From Pseudomonas flexibilis (GTDB taxonomy: Bacteria > Pseudomonadota > Gammaproteobacteria > Pseudomonadales > Pseudomonadaceae), in NCBI RefSeq assembly GCF_000802425.1, contig NZ_JRUD01000008.1, positions 62,001 to 126,000 on the forward strand: DNA of 64,000 nt, read 5' to 3'. Made by a program: the position numbers and the translations under genes. This document shows, in pieces, positions 44,004 through 53,224 of the stretch (position 1 is the first letter of the stretch; every line of letters begins with the position of its first letter). The notes below the pieces were generated by a model, which did no database searches, was not told the origin of the DNA, and was given only the letters and a program-made list of their open reading frames with translations.

Positions 44004-44744
44004 TCAGCGAGCCCGCCATTCGCCCAGCCGGGCCCGCAAACGGGCGGCGCACTGGCTGTGCAACTGGCTGACGCGGGATTCGCTGACCCCCAGTACCTCA
44101 CCGATTTCCTTGAGATTCAGTTCTTCGTCGTAATACAGCGACAGCACCAGGCGCTCGCGCTCCGGAAGGTTGGCGATCGCTTCGCTCAGCGCATTCTGGA
44201 AGCGCTGGTCCTCGTGCTCGCGCGAAGGGCTCGGGTGGGAGTGCTCGATATCTTCCAGCGCACCGCCGCCATCGCCCTCCTGCAACAGGTCATCGAAACT
44301 GAACAGGCGACTCCCCAGGGTGTCGTTGAGGATCGCGTAATACTCTTCGAGACTTAACTGGAGTTCGGCAGCAACCTCGTGATCTTTAGCGTCGCGGCCG
44401 GTTCTGGCCTCCACCACGCGGATGGCGTCGCTGACCATGCGGCTGTTGCGATGCACCGAACGCGGCGCCCAGTCACCCTTGCGCACCTCGTCGAGCATGG
44501 CGCCACGGATGCGGATGCCGGCATACGTCTCGAAACTGGCACCCTTGCCCGAATCGTATTTCTTCGCCGCCTCCAGCAGACCGATCATGCCGGCCTGCAT
44601 CAGATCCTCGACCTGCACGCTGGCCGGCAGGCGGCCGAGCAGGTGGTAGGCGATCCGCTTGACCAGCGGCGCGTAGCGCTCGATCAGCTGGTACTGGGAG
44701 TCACGGGACTGGGCATGGCTGTACATGTGAACGGGTGAGCTCAT
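44004..44744 (-). CDS. fliA: Flagellar sigma factor FliA (sigma-28)
   Basis: A 246-aa sigma factor transcribing late flagellar and chemotaxis genes, held back by FlgM. Region 2 (LIERYAPLVKRIAYHLLGRL, LMQAGMIGLLEAAKKYD, FETYAGIRIRGAMLDEVRK), region 3 (DHEVAAELQLSLEEYYAILN) and region 4 (LPERERLVLSLYYDEELNLK, LGVSESRVSQLHSQ) are complete. Start MSSPVHMYSH at 44744 overlaps the fleN stop by four bases. Confidence 0.96.
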   Translation of the reverse strand: MSSPVHMYSHAQSRDSQYQLIERYAPLVKRIAYHLLGRLPASVQVEDLMQAGMIGLLEAAKKYDSGKGASFETYAGIRIRGAMLDEVRKGDWAPRSVHRNSRMVSDAIRVVEARTGRDAKDHEVAAELQLSLEEYYAILNDTLGSRLFSFDDLLQEGDGGGALEDIEHSHPSPSREHEDQRFQNALSEAIANLPERERLVLSLYYDEELNLKEIGEVLGVSESRVSQLHSQCAARLRARLGEWRAR

Positions 44745-45574
44745 GCGGAAGAACCTGTTGTGGGCCTGTTCACCAGACGCTCGACGAAAAACTCCAGGTG
44801 GCCGCGCGGATTGGCCGGCAACGGCCAGCTGTCCACCTTCTGGGCGACCGCGCGGTAGGCCTGCGCACACTTGGAACGCGGGTAGGCCTCGTACACGGCG
44901 CGCTGTTTCTGTACGGATTTGCGCACCAGCTCGTCGGCGGGAATCGCCCCCACGTATTGCAGCGCCACGTCGAGGAAGCGCTCGGTGACCTTGGTCAGCT
45001 TGGCGTAGAGGTTGCGGCCTTCCTCGGGGGTGTGCGTCATGTTGGCCAGCACGCGGAAGCGGCTCAGGCCGTAGTCGCGGTTGAGCAGTTTCACCAGGGC
45101 ATAGGCGTCGGTGATCGAGGTGGACTCGTCGGTGACCACCAGCAATACTTCCTGGGCCGCACGCACGAAGCTGATCACGCCGTCGCCGATACCGGCGGCG
45201 GTGTCGATGATCAGTACGTCAATGCTGTCGCTGATGTCGCTGAACGCCTGGATCAGCCCGGCATGTTGCTGACTGGTCAGGCGCACCATGTTGGCCGCGC
45301 CCGAGGAGGCCGGCACGATGCGGATACCGCCGGGCCCCTGCAGGATGACGTCGCGCAGTTCGCACTCGCCCTCGATCACGTCGGCCAGGTTGCGCTTGGG
45401 CGTCAGGCCCAGCATCACGTCGACGTTGGCCAGGCCAAGGTCGGCGTCCAGCAGCATCACCCGGCGGCCGAGGTCGGCCAGGGCCAGCGCCAGGTTGACC
45501 GAGACGCTGGTCTTCCCAACACCACCCTTGCCGCCGGTCACGGCGATCACCTGTACGGGGTGCAAGCTACCCAT
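44741..45574 (-). CDS. fleN: Flagellar number regulator FleN (FlhG)
   Basis: A 277-aa MinD-like ATPase that limits flagella to one by antagonising FleQ. Deviant Walker A VIAVTGGKGGVGKTSVSVNL, then VMLLDADLGLANVDVMLGL and DVLIIDTAAGIGDGVISFV; the C-terminal membrane-targeting helix is likely near the end. GGAGAG precedes the ATG. Separated from flhF by 90 bases that carry two palindromes. Confidence 0.95.
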   Translation of the reverse strand: MGSLHPVQVIAVTGGKGGVGKTSVSVNLALALADLGRRVMLLDADLGLANVDVMLGLTPKRNLADVIEGECELRDVILQGPGGIRIVPASSGAANMVRLTSQQHAGLIQAFSDISDSIDVLIIDTAAGIGDGVISFVRAAQEVLLVVTDESTSITDAYALVKLLNRDYGLSRFRVLANMTHTPEEGRNLYAKLTKVTERFLDVALQYVGAIPADELVRKSVQKQRAVYEAYPRSKCAQAYRAVAQKVDSWPLPANPRGHLEFFVERLVNRPTTGSSA

Positions 45575-45614
45575 GTTCTCTCCACTGATTCGCCAGTCTG
45601 GCCTGCTGTCCTTG

Positions 45615-45648
45615 TTCGCGCCGCGGCGCGAAGGGTCTGGCTAGCCAG
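45615..45648. other. Two perfect palindromes in the flhF-fleN spacer
   Basis: TTCGCGCCGCGGCGCGAA (45615-45632) and CTGGCTAGCCAG (45637-45648) each equal their own reverse complement. They occupy a third of the spacer. No U tract follows on the minus strand. Role unknown: protein site, mRNA structure or processing signal. Confidence 0.6.
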
Positions 45649-45664
45649 CCGCTTCCCCTGAGTC

Positions 45665-46930
45665 TTATCCGACGCGACGCGTCGTGGTGTTGTTGTATAG
45701 GCCGGCGAACATGTCGGCCATCAGATCCTCGCTGGGATCTTCGGACATCTGCATGCGCACGGCACGGCTCACCAGCTGGTGGCTGCGCGGCGTATGCAGA
45801 TCGTCGGGAATGCGCGGCCCGTCGGCCAGGTAGGCCAGGGGCAGCTTCTCGCTGACCAGCACGCCGAGGATCTCGCCCAGGCTCAGTGCTTCGTCAAGCT
45901 TGGTGATCACGCAGCCAGCCAGGCCGCAGCGTTTGTAACTCTGATAGGTGGCACGCAACACCTGTTCCTGGCTGGTGGCCGCCAGCACCAGATAATTGCG
46001 GGCGTTCAGATCAGCGGCGGCCAGCGCGTCGAGCTGCTGGCGCAGGGCCGGATCGGCGGTCGGTAGGCCGGCGGTGTCGATCAGCACCAGACGCTTCTTC
46101 CTCAGCGGCTCCAGGGCCTCGATCAACGATTCGCCGGGCTCCACCTGGGTGACCGGCACGTTAAGTATCTTGCCAAGGGTCTTGAGCTGTTCCTGGGCGC
46201 CGATGCGGTAGCCGTCCATGCTCACCAGGGCGATATTCTTGGCGCCGTGCTTGAGCACGTAGCGCGCCGCCATCTTGGCCAGCGTGGTGGTCTTGCCCAT
46301 GCCGGCCGGGCCGACCAGGGCAATCACGCCGCCCTCTTCCAGCGGCTCGCGCTCGGGCACGATCAGGCTGCGCGCCAGATGGGCAAGCACGATACGCCAG
46401 GCACGACGCGAGTCTGTCTCGTCACTGACCTCATCCATCAGCTTCTTGGACACATCCACCGGCAGGCCGATGCGCTGCATGCGCCGCCAGAGGTTGGCGA
46501 TCAGCGGCCGATTTTCCTGGATGTTGCCCCAGACCATGGTGCCCAGCTGCATCTCGATCAGCTCGCGCAGACCGGTCAGCTCACTGCGCACCGCATCCAG
46601 CATGCCTTCGGTGCTCTCCGGATCACGACGCGGCGCCGGCGGGGCGACCGGCGCGACCGGTGCCGGCTGGGTCTGCTCGCTTTCGCTGCGGATGGCCATC
46701 TCCACCTGGGCGGAGGCAATCATTTCCTGGGTCTTGCGCAGCTCGGCTTCCAGCTGCAGGTTGGGCTCGCGCACCAGTTCATTGGGCAGTTGATAGTTCA
46801 GCGCCGCGACCAGCTCGACACCACCGGCCAGACGACGATTGCCGATGATCGCGGCATCGGCGCCCAGTTCGTCACGCACCAGCTTCATGGCCTGGCGCAT
46901 GTCGGCGGCGAAGAAGCGTTTGACCTGCAT
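45665..46930 (-). CDS. flhF: Flagellar placement GTPase FlhF
   Basis: A 421-aa SRP-type GTPase that marks the cell pole for flagellum assembly. N-terminal basic domain (MQVKRFFAADMRQAMKLVRDELG), a Pro/Ala linker (about 85-105), an N domain, then the G domain: P-loop VIALVGPAGMGKTTTLAKMA, VSMDGYRIGAQEQLKTL, LVLIDTAGLPTADPALR, and VITKLDEALSLGEILGVL. Sits between flhA (16 bases) and fleN. Confidence 0.96.
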   Translation of the reverse strand: MQVKRFFAADMRQAMKLVRDELGADAAIIGNRRLAGGVELVAALNYQLPNELVREPNLQLEAELRKTQEMIASAQVEMAIRSESEQTQPAPVAPVAPPAPRRDPESTEGMLDAVRSELTGLRELIEMQLGTMVWGNIQENRPLIANLWRRMQRIGLPVDVSKKLMDEVSDETDSRRAWRIVLAHLARSLIVPEREPLEEGGVIALVGPAGMGKTTTLAKMAARYVLKHGAKNIALVSMDGYRIGAQEQLKTLGKILNVPVTQVEPGESLIEALEPLRKKRLVLIDTAGLPTADPALRQQLDALAAADLNARNYLVLAATSQEQVLRATYQSYKRCGLAGCVITKLDEALSLGEILGVLVSEKLPLAYLADGPRIPDDLHTPRSHQLVSRAVRMQMSEDPSEDLMADMFAGLYNNTTTRRVG

Positions 46931-46946
46931 GGTCGGAATACCTCGG

Positions 46947-49070
46947 TTAGTTCTGGCCTACGGTGGCGACGATGGTGACCTGCTTGTTGTCCGGCACTTC
47001 CTGGTAGGACAGCACATGGAGGCTGGGTACAGCCAGACGTGCAAAGCGGGAGAGCATGGCGCGGATCGGCCCGGCAACCAGCAGTACCACCGGCTTGCCG
47101 AGGGCTTCCTGACGCTGCGCGGTCTCCACCAGGGAGCGCTGCAGCTTCTCCGCCATGCCGGGTTCGAGGAGGAAACCTTCATCGGCGCCCTGGCCGGCCT
47201 TCTGAACGCTGCCAAGCAATATTTGTTCCAGCCGCGGGTCAAGCGTGATCACCGGAAGCTCCGGCTCTAGCCCCACAATGCCCTGCACGATGGCGCGGCT
47301 CAGCGCCACGCGGACCACTGCCACCAGCGCGCCGGGATCTTGACTCTTGCCCGGCACACTGGCGATGGCCTCGGCGATGCTGCGGATGTCCCGCACCGAG
47401 ACCTGCTCTTGCAGCAGCGCCTGCAGCACCTTGAGCAAGGTGGACAGCGAGACCATGCCCGGCACCAGTTCCTCGGCCAGCTTGGGCGAGCTCTTGGCCA
47501 GCACCTGCAGCAGCTGCTGGACCTCTTCGTGACCGATCAGTTCGTGGGCGTGCTTGTAGAGCACCTGGTTGAGGTGCGTGGCGACCACGGTACTGGCGTC
47601 CACCACCGTGTAGCCCAGGGTCTGCGCCTGCTCGCGGGCCGAGCCCTCGATCCACACCGCCTCCAGGCCGAACGCCGGATCGCGGCCGGCGATGCCGTTC
47701 AGGGTGCCGAACACCTGGCCCGGATTGATGGCCATCTCGCGATCCGGGTACAGCTCGGCCTCCGCCACGCTGACACCCATCAGGGTCAGGCGGTAGGCGT
47801 TGGGCAGCAGATCGAGGTTGTCGCGGATGTGTACCGGCGGAATCAGGAAACCCAGGTCCTGGGAGAGCTTCTTGCGTACGCCCTTGATGCGCGCCAACAA
47901 CTGGCCGCCCTGGTTGCGGTCCACCAGCGGGATCAGCCGGTAGCCGACCTCCAGGCCCACCAGATCGACCGGATTGACGTCTTCCCAGCCGAGTTCCTTG
48001 CTTTCCGGCTCCTGCAGGGCCGGCAACTGGTCGGCGGGCAGCGCCGGCGCCGCATCGGCCTCGGCGCGCGCCTTGCCGTTCGCCTTGCGCCAGATCAGCC
48101 AGGCAAGGCCGGCCGCCACCAGGCCCAGGCCGACAAAGGGCGTGTGCGGCATGCCCGGCACCAGGCCGATGACGATCAGCAGGCCAGCCGCCACCGCCAG
48201 GGCCTTGGGCGAGGAGAACATCTGCCGATTGACCTGCTGGCCCATGTCCTCGGACGTGGACACGCGGGTCACCATGATGGCCGCCGCGGTGGACAGCAGC
48301 AGCGAGGGAATCTGCGCCACCAGGCCGTCGCCGATGGTCAGCAGGGAATAGATGCGCGCCGCCTCGCCCGCAGAAAGGTCGTACTGCAGGGTACCGATGG
48401 CCATGCCGCCGAGCAGGGTGACGAACATGATCAGCAGGCCGGCGACGGCGTCACCACGCACGAATTTGCTGGCGCCGTCCATGGAGCCGTAGAAATCGGC
48501 TTCCTGCGCCACCTCGGCGCGGCGCTTCTTGGCCTCGGCCTGATCGATCAGGCCGGCATTGAGGTCGGCGTCGATCGCCATCTGCTTGCCGGGCAGGGCA
48601 TCCAGGGTGAAGCGCGCGCTCACTTCGGAGATGCGCCCAGCGCCCTTGGTGATCACCACGAAGTTGATGATCACCAGGATGGCGAACACCACGGCGCCGA
48701 CCACGTAGTTGCCGCCGACCACCACCTCGCCAAAGGCCTGGATCACCTTGCCGGCGGCGCCCTCGCCCTCCTGGCCATGCAGCAGCACCACCCGCGTGGA
48801 GGCGACGTTCAGCGCCAGGCGCAACAGGGTGGCGACCAGCAGGATGGTCGGAAACACCGCGAAATCCAGCGGCCGCAGCGCGTACACGCTGACCAGCAGC
48901 ACCACGATGGACAGGGCGATGTTGAACGTGAAGAACACGTCGAGCAGGAAAGGCGGCATCGGCAGGGTCATCATGCCCAGCAACACCAGCACCAGCAGCG
49001 GCACGCCCAGATTGCCCCGGCTCAGACTGGCCAGGTTGCCGCGCAAGTTCGTCAACCGCGTGCGATCCAC
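46947..49070 (-). CDS. flhA: Flagellar export apparatus protein FlhA
   Basis: A 707-aa core component of the flagellar type III export gate. About eight membrane helices fill residues 20-330; the conserved cytoplasmic FHIPEP loop appears as FVVITKGAGRISEVSARFTL-DALPGKQMAID, then KFVRGDAVAGLLIMFVTLLG. The C-terminal cytoplasmic ring domain (about 360-707) binds export chaperones (LIPLVDRNQGGQLLARIKGV, VVDASTVVATHLNQVLYKHA). The start is GTG at 49070 with GGGAG upstream. Candidate sigma-54 promoter 61 bases before it. Confidence 0.96.
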   Translation of the reverse strand: MDRTRLTNLRGNLASLSRGNLGVPLLVLVLLGMMTLPMPPFLLDVFFTFNIALSIVVLLVSVYALRPLDFAVFPTILLVATLLRLALNVASTRVVLLHGQEGEGAAGKVIQAFGEVVVGGNYVVGAVVFAILVIINFVVITKGAGRISEVSARFTLDALPGKQMAIDADLNAGLIDQAEAKKRRAEVAQEADFYGSMDGASKFVRGDAVAGLLIMFVTLLGGMAIGTLQYDLSAGEAARIYSLLTIGDGLVAQIPSLLLSTAAAIMVTRVSTSEDMGQQVNRQMFSSPKALAVAAGLLIVIGLVPGMPHTPFVGLGLVAAGLAWLIWRKANGKARAEADAAPALPADQLPALQEPESKELGWEDVNPVDLVGLEVGYRLIPLVDRNQGGQLLARIKGVRKKLSQDLGFLIPPVHIRDNLDLLPNAYRLTLMGVSVAEAELYPDREMAINPGQVFGTLNGIAGRDPAFGLEAVWIEGSAREQAQTLGYTVVDASTVVATHLNQVLYKHAHELIGHEEVQQLLQVLAKSSPKLAEELVPGMVSLSTLLKVLQALLQEQVSVRDIRSIAEAIASVPGKSQDPGALVAVVRVALSRAIVQGIVGLEPELPVITLDPRLEQILLGSVQKAGQGADEGFLLEPGMAEKLQRSLVETAQRQEALGKPVVLLVAGPIRAMLSRFARLAVPSLHVLSYQEVPDNKQVTIVATVGQN

Positions 49071-49130
49071 CCGCTTCTCCCACTCGCTGAAACAATTTTT
49101 TGACGCGCATCACAAACGCGCAGGAGTGAT

Positions 49131-49146
49131 AGCAAGAAGCCGTCCA
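49131..49146 (-). promoter_or_regulatory. Candidate sigma-54 promoter of flhA
   Basis: On the minus strand TGGACGGCTTCTTGCT keeps the essential GG and GC pairs with 10 bases between them and a good TTGCT -12 box; the -24 box departs from consensus at three positions. FlhA operons in Pseudomonas are FleQ/sigma-54 dependent, which fits. Confidence 0.55.
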
Positions 49147-49278
49147 ACTTGCGGGGTGGCGACGGAGAAAAACCAAAAAAGTTCCGTCGGCCAGCGCTTT
49201 TCTGGCCGCTAACCGAGGCACCGCCGTTGCGTCAGGCAAAACCCATGTTCCGCCTTCGAAAGCTGGCGCCCAAAAAGC

Positions 49279-49344
49279 TCGGGGCTGAAGCCCCTCCTGC
49301 CAAAGCGGTGATCCGCATGTCCGCAGGAGGGGCTTCAGCCCCGA
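49279..49344. repeat. Perfect 22-bp inverted repeat, REP-like
   Basis: Arms 49279-49300 and 49323-49344 are exact reverse complements with a 22-base spacer; each arm contains the internal palindrome GGGGCTGAAGCCCC. It resembles the GGCTTCAGCC core of the REP family but starts GCAGGAGGGG. Lies just past the ketoacyl synthase stop. Confidence 0.85.
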
Positions 49345-49364
49345 TGCTTTCCAGCAGGGATGTA

Positions 49365-50486
49365 TCAGCGCTTGCGCAGCACCACGCTGCCAATGGAATA
49401 GCCAGCGCCGAAGGAGCTCAGCACACCCACCGAGCCGGCAGGCAGATCGTCCTGGTGCTTGTGGAAGGCGATCACCGAACCTGCCGAACTGGTGTTGGCA
49501 TAGGTGTCCAGGATCACCGGCGCCTCATGGGCTTCGGCGTCGCGCCCCAGCAGTCGACGGGCAATCAGCTGATTCATGTTCAGGTTGGCCTGGTGCAGCC
49601 AGAAGCGCTTCACCTCGGTCACCGGTACGCCGACGTCTTTCAGGTGCGCCGCGATCAGCTCGGCCACCATCGGGCAGACTTCCTTGAACACCTTGCGCCC
49701 TTCCTGGACGAACAGCTTGTCGCGCGCCCCGACGCCTTCCTCGGCGCAGCGGTTCAGGAAGCCGAAGTTGTTGCGGATGTTGTTGGAGAACTGAGTGACC
49801 AACTTGGTCCCGACGATCTCCCACTGGTGCGGCGAGGCGGCCTGGTCGGCGCGCTCGACAATCACCGCCGTGGCGGCATCGCCGAAGATGAAGTGGCTGT
49901 CGCGGTCGCGGAAGTTCAGGTGACCGGTGCAGATTTCCGGGTTGACCATCAGCACGGCCCGGGCCTGGCCGAGCTGCACGGCGTTGGCCGCGGCCTGCAG
50001 ACCGAAGGTGGCGGAGGAACAGGCCACGTTCATGTCATAACCGAAACCCTGGATGCCCAGCGCGGCTTGAACCTCGATGGCAATGGCCGGATACGGACGC
50101 TGCAGGTTGGAACAGGCGACGATCACCGCGTCGATGTCGGCGGCGGTGCGACCGGCACGCGCCAGCGCCTCGCGGGCCGCAGCCACCGACATCTCGCAGA
50201 GAATGCTCCACTCGTCGTCGGAGCGCTCCGGGATGCGCGGGGTCATGCGCTGCGGATCGAGAATCCCGGCCTTGTCGGTCACGTAGCGGCTCTTGATGCC
50301 CGAGGCCTTCTCGATGAAAGCGGCGCTGGACTCGCTCAGCGGCTGGACATCGCCACGCGCGATGGCGTCGGCGTTCTCGGCATTGAACTGCTGGACGTAG
50401 GCATTGAAGGCAGCCACCAGCTCATCATTGCTGATGCTCTGGGACGGGGTATACAAGCCGGTACCGCTGATCACGACGTTATGCAC
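49365..50486 (-). CDS. Beta-ketoacyl-ACP synthase III family enzyme (FabH-like, PA3286-like)
   Basis: A 373-aa condensing enzyme, longer than E. coli FabH (317 aa). The catalytic triad is visible: Cys in DMNVACSSATFGLQAA, His in FWLHQANLNMNQLI, Asn in LDTYANTSSAGSVIAFHK; the final GAGYSIGSVVLRK closes the thiolase fold. Start is GTG at 50486 (VHNVVISGTGLY) with AGAGGA upstream. Sequence and size recall P. aeruginosa PA3286, reported to feed medium-chain acyl-CoA from beta-oxidation into fatty acid synthesis; the match is from memory. Not part of a fab operon here. Confidence 0.88.
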   Translation of the reverse strand: MHNVVISGTGLYTPSQSISNDELVAAFNAYVQQFNAENADAIARGDVQPLSESSAAFIEKASGIKSRYVTDKAGILDPQRMTPRIPERSDDEWSILCEMSVAAAREALARAGRTAADIDAVIVACSNLQRPYPAIAIEVQAALGIQGFGYDMNVACSSATFGLQAAANAVQLGQARAVLMVNPEICTGHLNFRDRDSHFIFGDAATAVIVERADQAASPHQWEIVGTKLVTQFSNNIRNNFGFLNRCAEEGVGARDKLFVQEGRKVFKEVCPMVAELIAAHLKDVGVPVTEVKRFWLHQANLNMNQLIARRLLGRDAEAHEAPVILDTYANTSSAGSVIAFHKHQDDLPAGSVGVLSSFGAGYSIGSVVLRKR

Positions 50487-50666
50487 TGTCGGTCCTCTTG
50501 GCTGGTGTTCATGTAATAAATGTGACGATATTGTGCCCGAAAATTTCAAACCTTACCGCCAGACTTCCCTGCCCGATTCATCCCGCGCATCATGCGCAGC
50601 CGGCTATCCAAGGCGCCCTGCACCCTGTTTCCTGCAGCGCCTGCTGCACTCCGCTGTAATCGAACG

Positions 50667-52571
50667 ATGTCCGACACCCTAGCGCCCCCTCTTCCCTCCG
50701 TCCTCGCCGGCCCCGTGCTGCGACGCTGCACGCCCGATCGCCTGCTGATCTGGCTGGTCGGCAGCAGGGAGCTGAACCTGACCCTGCACCTCGACGCCGG
50801 CGACACAGTGCGCACGCTTCCCCTGAGCGAGAGCTGCCGCCGCCTGCGCTTCGGCCAACACGCGGTGCTGCACCTGCTGGACATCGCGCTGCCCGAGCCC
50901 CTGCCGCCGGACCGCCTGATTCGCTACGACCTGACCGTCGACGGCCAGGGCATCGCCCAATGGGCGCCGCATCTGCTCTATCCCGGAGAAGAGCGTCCGA
51001 ATTTCGTCCTGCGCGAGCGACTGGACAATCTCCTGCACGGCTCATGCCGCAAACCGCATTCCGCCTGCCCGGACGGCCTGCTGCAGGTCGACGCCCTGCT
51101 GGCCCGGACCACGGAACCACAAGCCCGCCCCAGCCTGCTGCTGATGAGCGGCGACCAGGTCTATGCCGATGACGTGGCCGGACCGACCCTGGCGGCCATC
51201 CATCGGCTGATCGAGCGCCTGGGCCTGTTCGGCGAATACCTGGACGGCGCGGTGGTCAGCGATACCGACCAGTTGTACCGCCACCCGGATACCTTCTACC
51301 GGCGCGAAGCGCTGCTGCCGGCCTTTCGCCGCAACGAACCGCTGCGCGAGCGGTTCTTTGGCGGTGTGGAGAAGCCCATCTTCACCAGCGCCAATGCGCA
51401 CAACCACCTGATCAGCCTCGCCGAGATGCTGGCCATGTACCTGCTGGTCTGGTCACCGACTCCGTGGTCTCTGATCGACCTGCAGGCACCCGCCCTGGCG
51501 CCGGCGGACGCCACGCGTTACGAGCAGGAGCGCGGACGACTGGGTCACTTCATCGACGGCTTGCCACAGATCGCGCGCAGCCTGGCGCACCTGCCGACCC
51601 TGATGATCTTCGACGACCATGACGTCTCCGATGACTGGAACCTGTCGGCCAGCTGGGAAACCAGCGCCTATGGCCACCCCTTCTCGCGCCGCATCATCGG
51701 CAACGCCCTGCTCGGCTACCTGCTCGGGCAGGGCTGGGGCAACGACCCGGACGCCTGCGCCGAACCATTGGAAGGCGCGGCCCGCCTGCTGGCCAGTGTG
51801 GATCCCCAGGGCAAGCTGCCCGGCAAGGCCCATGATGACTACCTGACCGCGCTGTTCCATTTCAATCGCTGGGGCTATGTCGTGCCGGGCGAGCCGGCGC
51901 TGATCGTGCTCGATACCCGTACCCAGCGCTGGCGCAGCGAGCGTCACCCAAGCCGACCATCGGGCCTGATGGACTGGGAAGCCCTGAGCGACTTCCAGCA
52001 ACAGTTGCTGGATCACCGTAGCGCGGTGATCGTCTCGGCCACCCCGGTGTTCGGCGTGAAGCTCATTGAGGTGATCCAGCGCATCTTCACCTGGTTCGGC
52101 CACCCACTGCTGGTGGATGCCGAGAACTGGATGGCCCACCCCGGCGCCTCGCATACCCTGCTCAACATCTTTTGCCACTCCCGCACCCCGGGCAACTACG
52201 TGATCCTTTCCGGCGATGTGCACTACTCGTTCATGTACGACGTGGCGGTGCGCCGTGCACGCGGACCACGGATCTGGCAGATCACCAGTAGCGGCATCAA
52301 GAACGAATTCCCGCGCCGCCTGCTCGACTGGTTCGACCGCCTGAACCGCTGGCTCTACGCGCCTCGCTCACCGCTCAACCTGCTCACCAAGCGGCGCCAC
52401 CTGGCGATCACCCCGCGCATTCCGAGCCGCAGCCAGCGCGGCGAGCGCCTGTGGAACGGTGCGGGCATCGGGCAGGTACTGCTTGATGATCGGGGCCGCC
52501 CCCGGGAAGTGCTGCAGCTCAACGCGGACGGCAGCGAGCCGACGCGCTTCGTCGCCACGAAGCGGGACTGA
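50667..52571 (+). CDS. PhoD-like metallophosphatase-fold protein
   Basis: A 634-aa protein of the alkaline phosphatase D-like superfamily. Metal-site motifs: LLMSGDQVYADDVAGP (about 168-183), LMIFDDHDVSDDWN (about 312-325) and ILSGDVHYSFMYDVAV (about 512-527). There is no Tat or Sec signal, unlike secreted PhoD, so it is probably cytosolic with an unknown phosphoester or phospholipid substrate. An N-terminal beta-rich domain (about 1-120) precedes the catalytic part. Start MSDTLAPPLP at 50667; upstream in-frame Met codons lack a ribosome site. Divergent from the ketoacyl synthase gene. Confidence 0.82.
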   Translation: MSDTLAPPLPSVLAGPVLRRCTPDRLLIWLVGSRELNLTLHLDAGDTVRTLPLSESCRRLRFGQHAVLHLLDIALPEPLPPDRLIRYDLTVDGQGIAQWAPHLLYPGEERPNFVLRERLDNLLHGSCRKPHSACPDGLLQVDALLARTTEPQARPSLLLMSGDQVYADDVAGPTLAAIHRLIERLGLFGEYLDGAVVSDTDQLYRHPDTFYRREALLPAFRRNEPLRERFFGGVEKPIFTSANAHNHLISLAEMLAMYLLVWSPTPWSLIDLQAPALAPADATRYEQERGRLGHFIDGLPQIARSLAHLPTLMIFDDHDVSDDWNLSASWETSAYGHPFSRRIIGNALLGYLLGQGWGNDPDACAEPLEGAARLLASVDPQGKLPGKAHDDYLTALFHFNRWGYVVPGEPALIVLDTRTQRWRSERHPSRPSGLMDWEALSDFQQQLLDHRSAVIVSATPVFGVKLIEVIQRIFTWFGHPLLVDAENWMAHPGASHTLLNIFCHSRTPGNYVILSGDVHYSFMYDVAVRRARGPRIWQITSSGIKNEFPRRLLDWFDRLNRWLYAPRSPLNLLTKRRHLAITPRIPSRSQRGERLWNGAGIGQVLLDDRGRPREVLQLNADGSEPTRFVATKRD

Positions 52572-52624
52572 ACACGGCTTTGGGTTTATCCTTGCCGCCC
52601 TTTTTTCACATGCCGATAACCGCC

Positions 52625-53155
52625 ATGAAAGATTCGCTTGCCGAGCTGATCCGCCTGATCGCTTCCGGCTGCCTCGCCGAAGAGGACGTGCTGCGCATTG
52701 CCGACGAGGCCGCGCAGGCCTATGCCGACCCCGAGGGGTTCCTGGCCGCCAACCCGGACATCAATTACGACGAGAGCTTCCCCATCCCGCTGGGCGAGTG
52801 GGTGGTGGCTGGCAGCCTGCCGGACACCGTGCTGTTCCAGGCCGACACTTATCAGGAACTGTTCCAGCAGATCCGCGATTCCTTTGGCCCAGAGGTGACG
52901 TTCGTGCTGCAGGCCAAGCAGTTGGCCAAGGCCGACGCCCTGACAGCACTCAAGCGCATCCAGGTGCAGCTCGGCGCGCTGTATCCGGAAAAGGGCGGCT
53001 ACGTCCTGGTCGACTTCAGCGAGCCGCTGGATGACGAGCTGCAGGCCGTGCTGGTGTATGCCAGCGACCTGCGGCGCGTCCTGGACCTGGCTGTGGAGGT
53101 GGGCATCTACGCCGCGCCGGCCTACGAGAGCCTCAAGGCCGAACAGGAAGGCTGA
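52625..53155 (+). CDS. Conserved-looking cytosolic protein of unknown function (176 aa)
   Basis: Not recognised. Soluble and very acidic, with no cysteine-rich or membrane segment. Two parts appear: a helical N-terminus (LAELIRLIASGCLAEEDVLRIADEAAQAY) and a mixed alpha/beta remainder (YVLVDFSEPLDDELQAVLVYA). The start at 52625 (MKDSLAEL) is chosen because an upstream frame merely runs out of the PhoD-like gene. It lies 53 bases after that gene on the same strand and could share its transcript. A REP-like pair follows. Confidence 0.78.
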   Translation: MKDSLAELIRLIASGCLAEEDVLRIADEAAQAYADPEGFLAANPDINYDESFPIPLGEWVVAGSLPDTVLFQADTYQELFQQIRDSFGPEVTFVLQAKQLAKADALTALKRIQVQLGALYPEKGGYVLVDFSEPLDDELQAVLVYASDLRRVLDLAVEVGIYAAPAYESLKAEQEG

Positions 53156-53163
53156 TCAGCCCT

Positions 53164-53220
53164 GTGGGAGCGAATTCATACCCGAGGCGGCGAAAGGTAC
53201 GCGAATGAATTCGCTCCCAC
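53164..53220. repeat. Perfect inverted repeat GTGGGAGCGAATTCAT
   Basis: Sixteen-base arms at 53164-53179 and 53205-53220, 25 bases apart, between convergent genes. The GTGGGAGCG start links it to the units at 25.3 and 62.4 kb. Confidence 0.82.
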
Positions 53221-53224
53221 GCCA

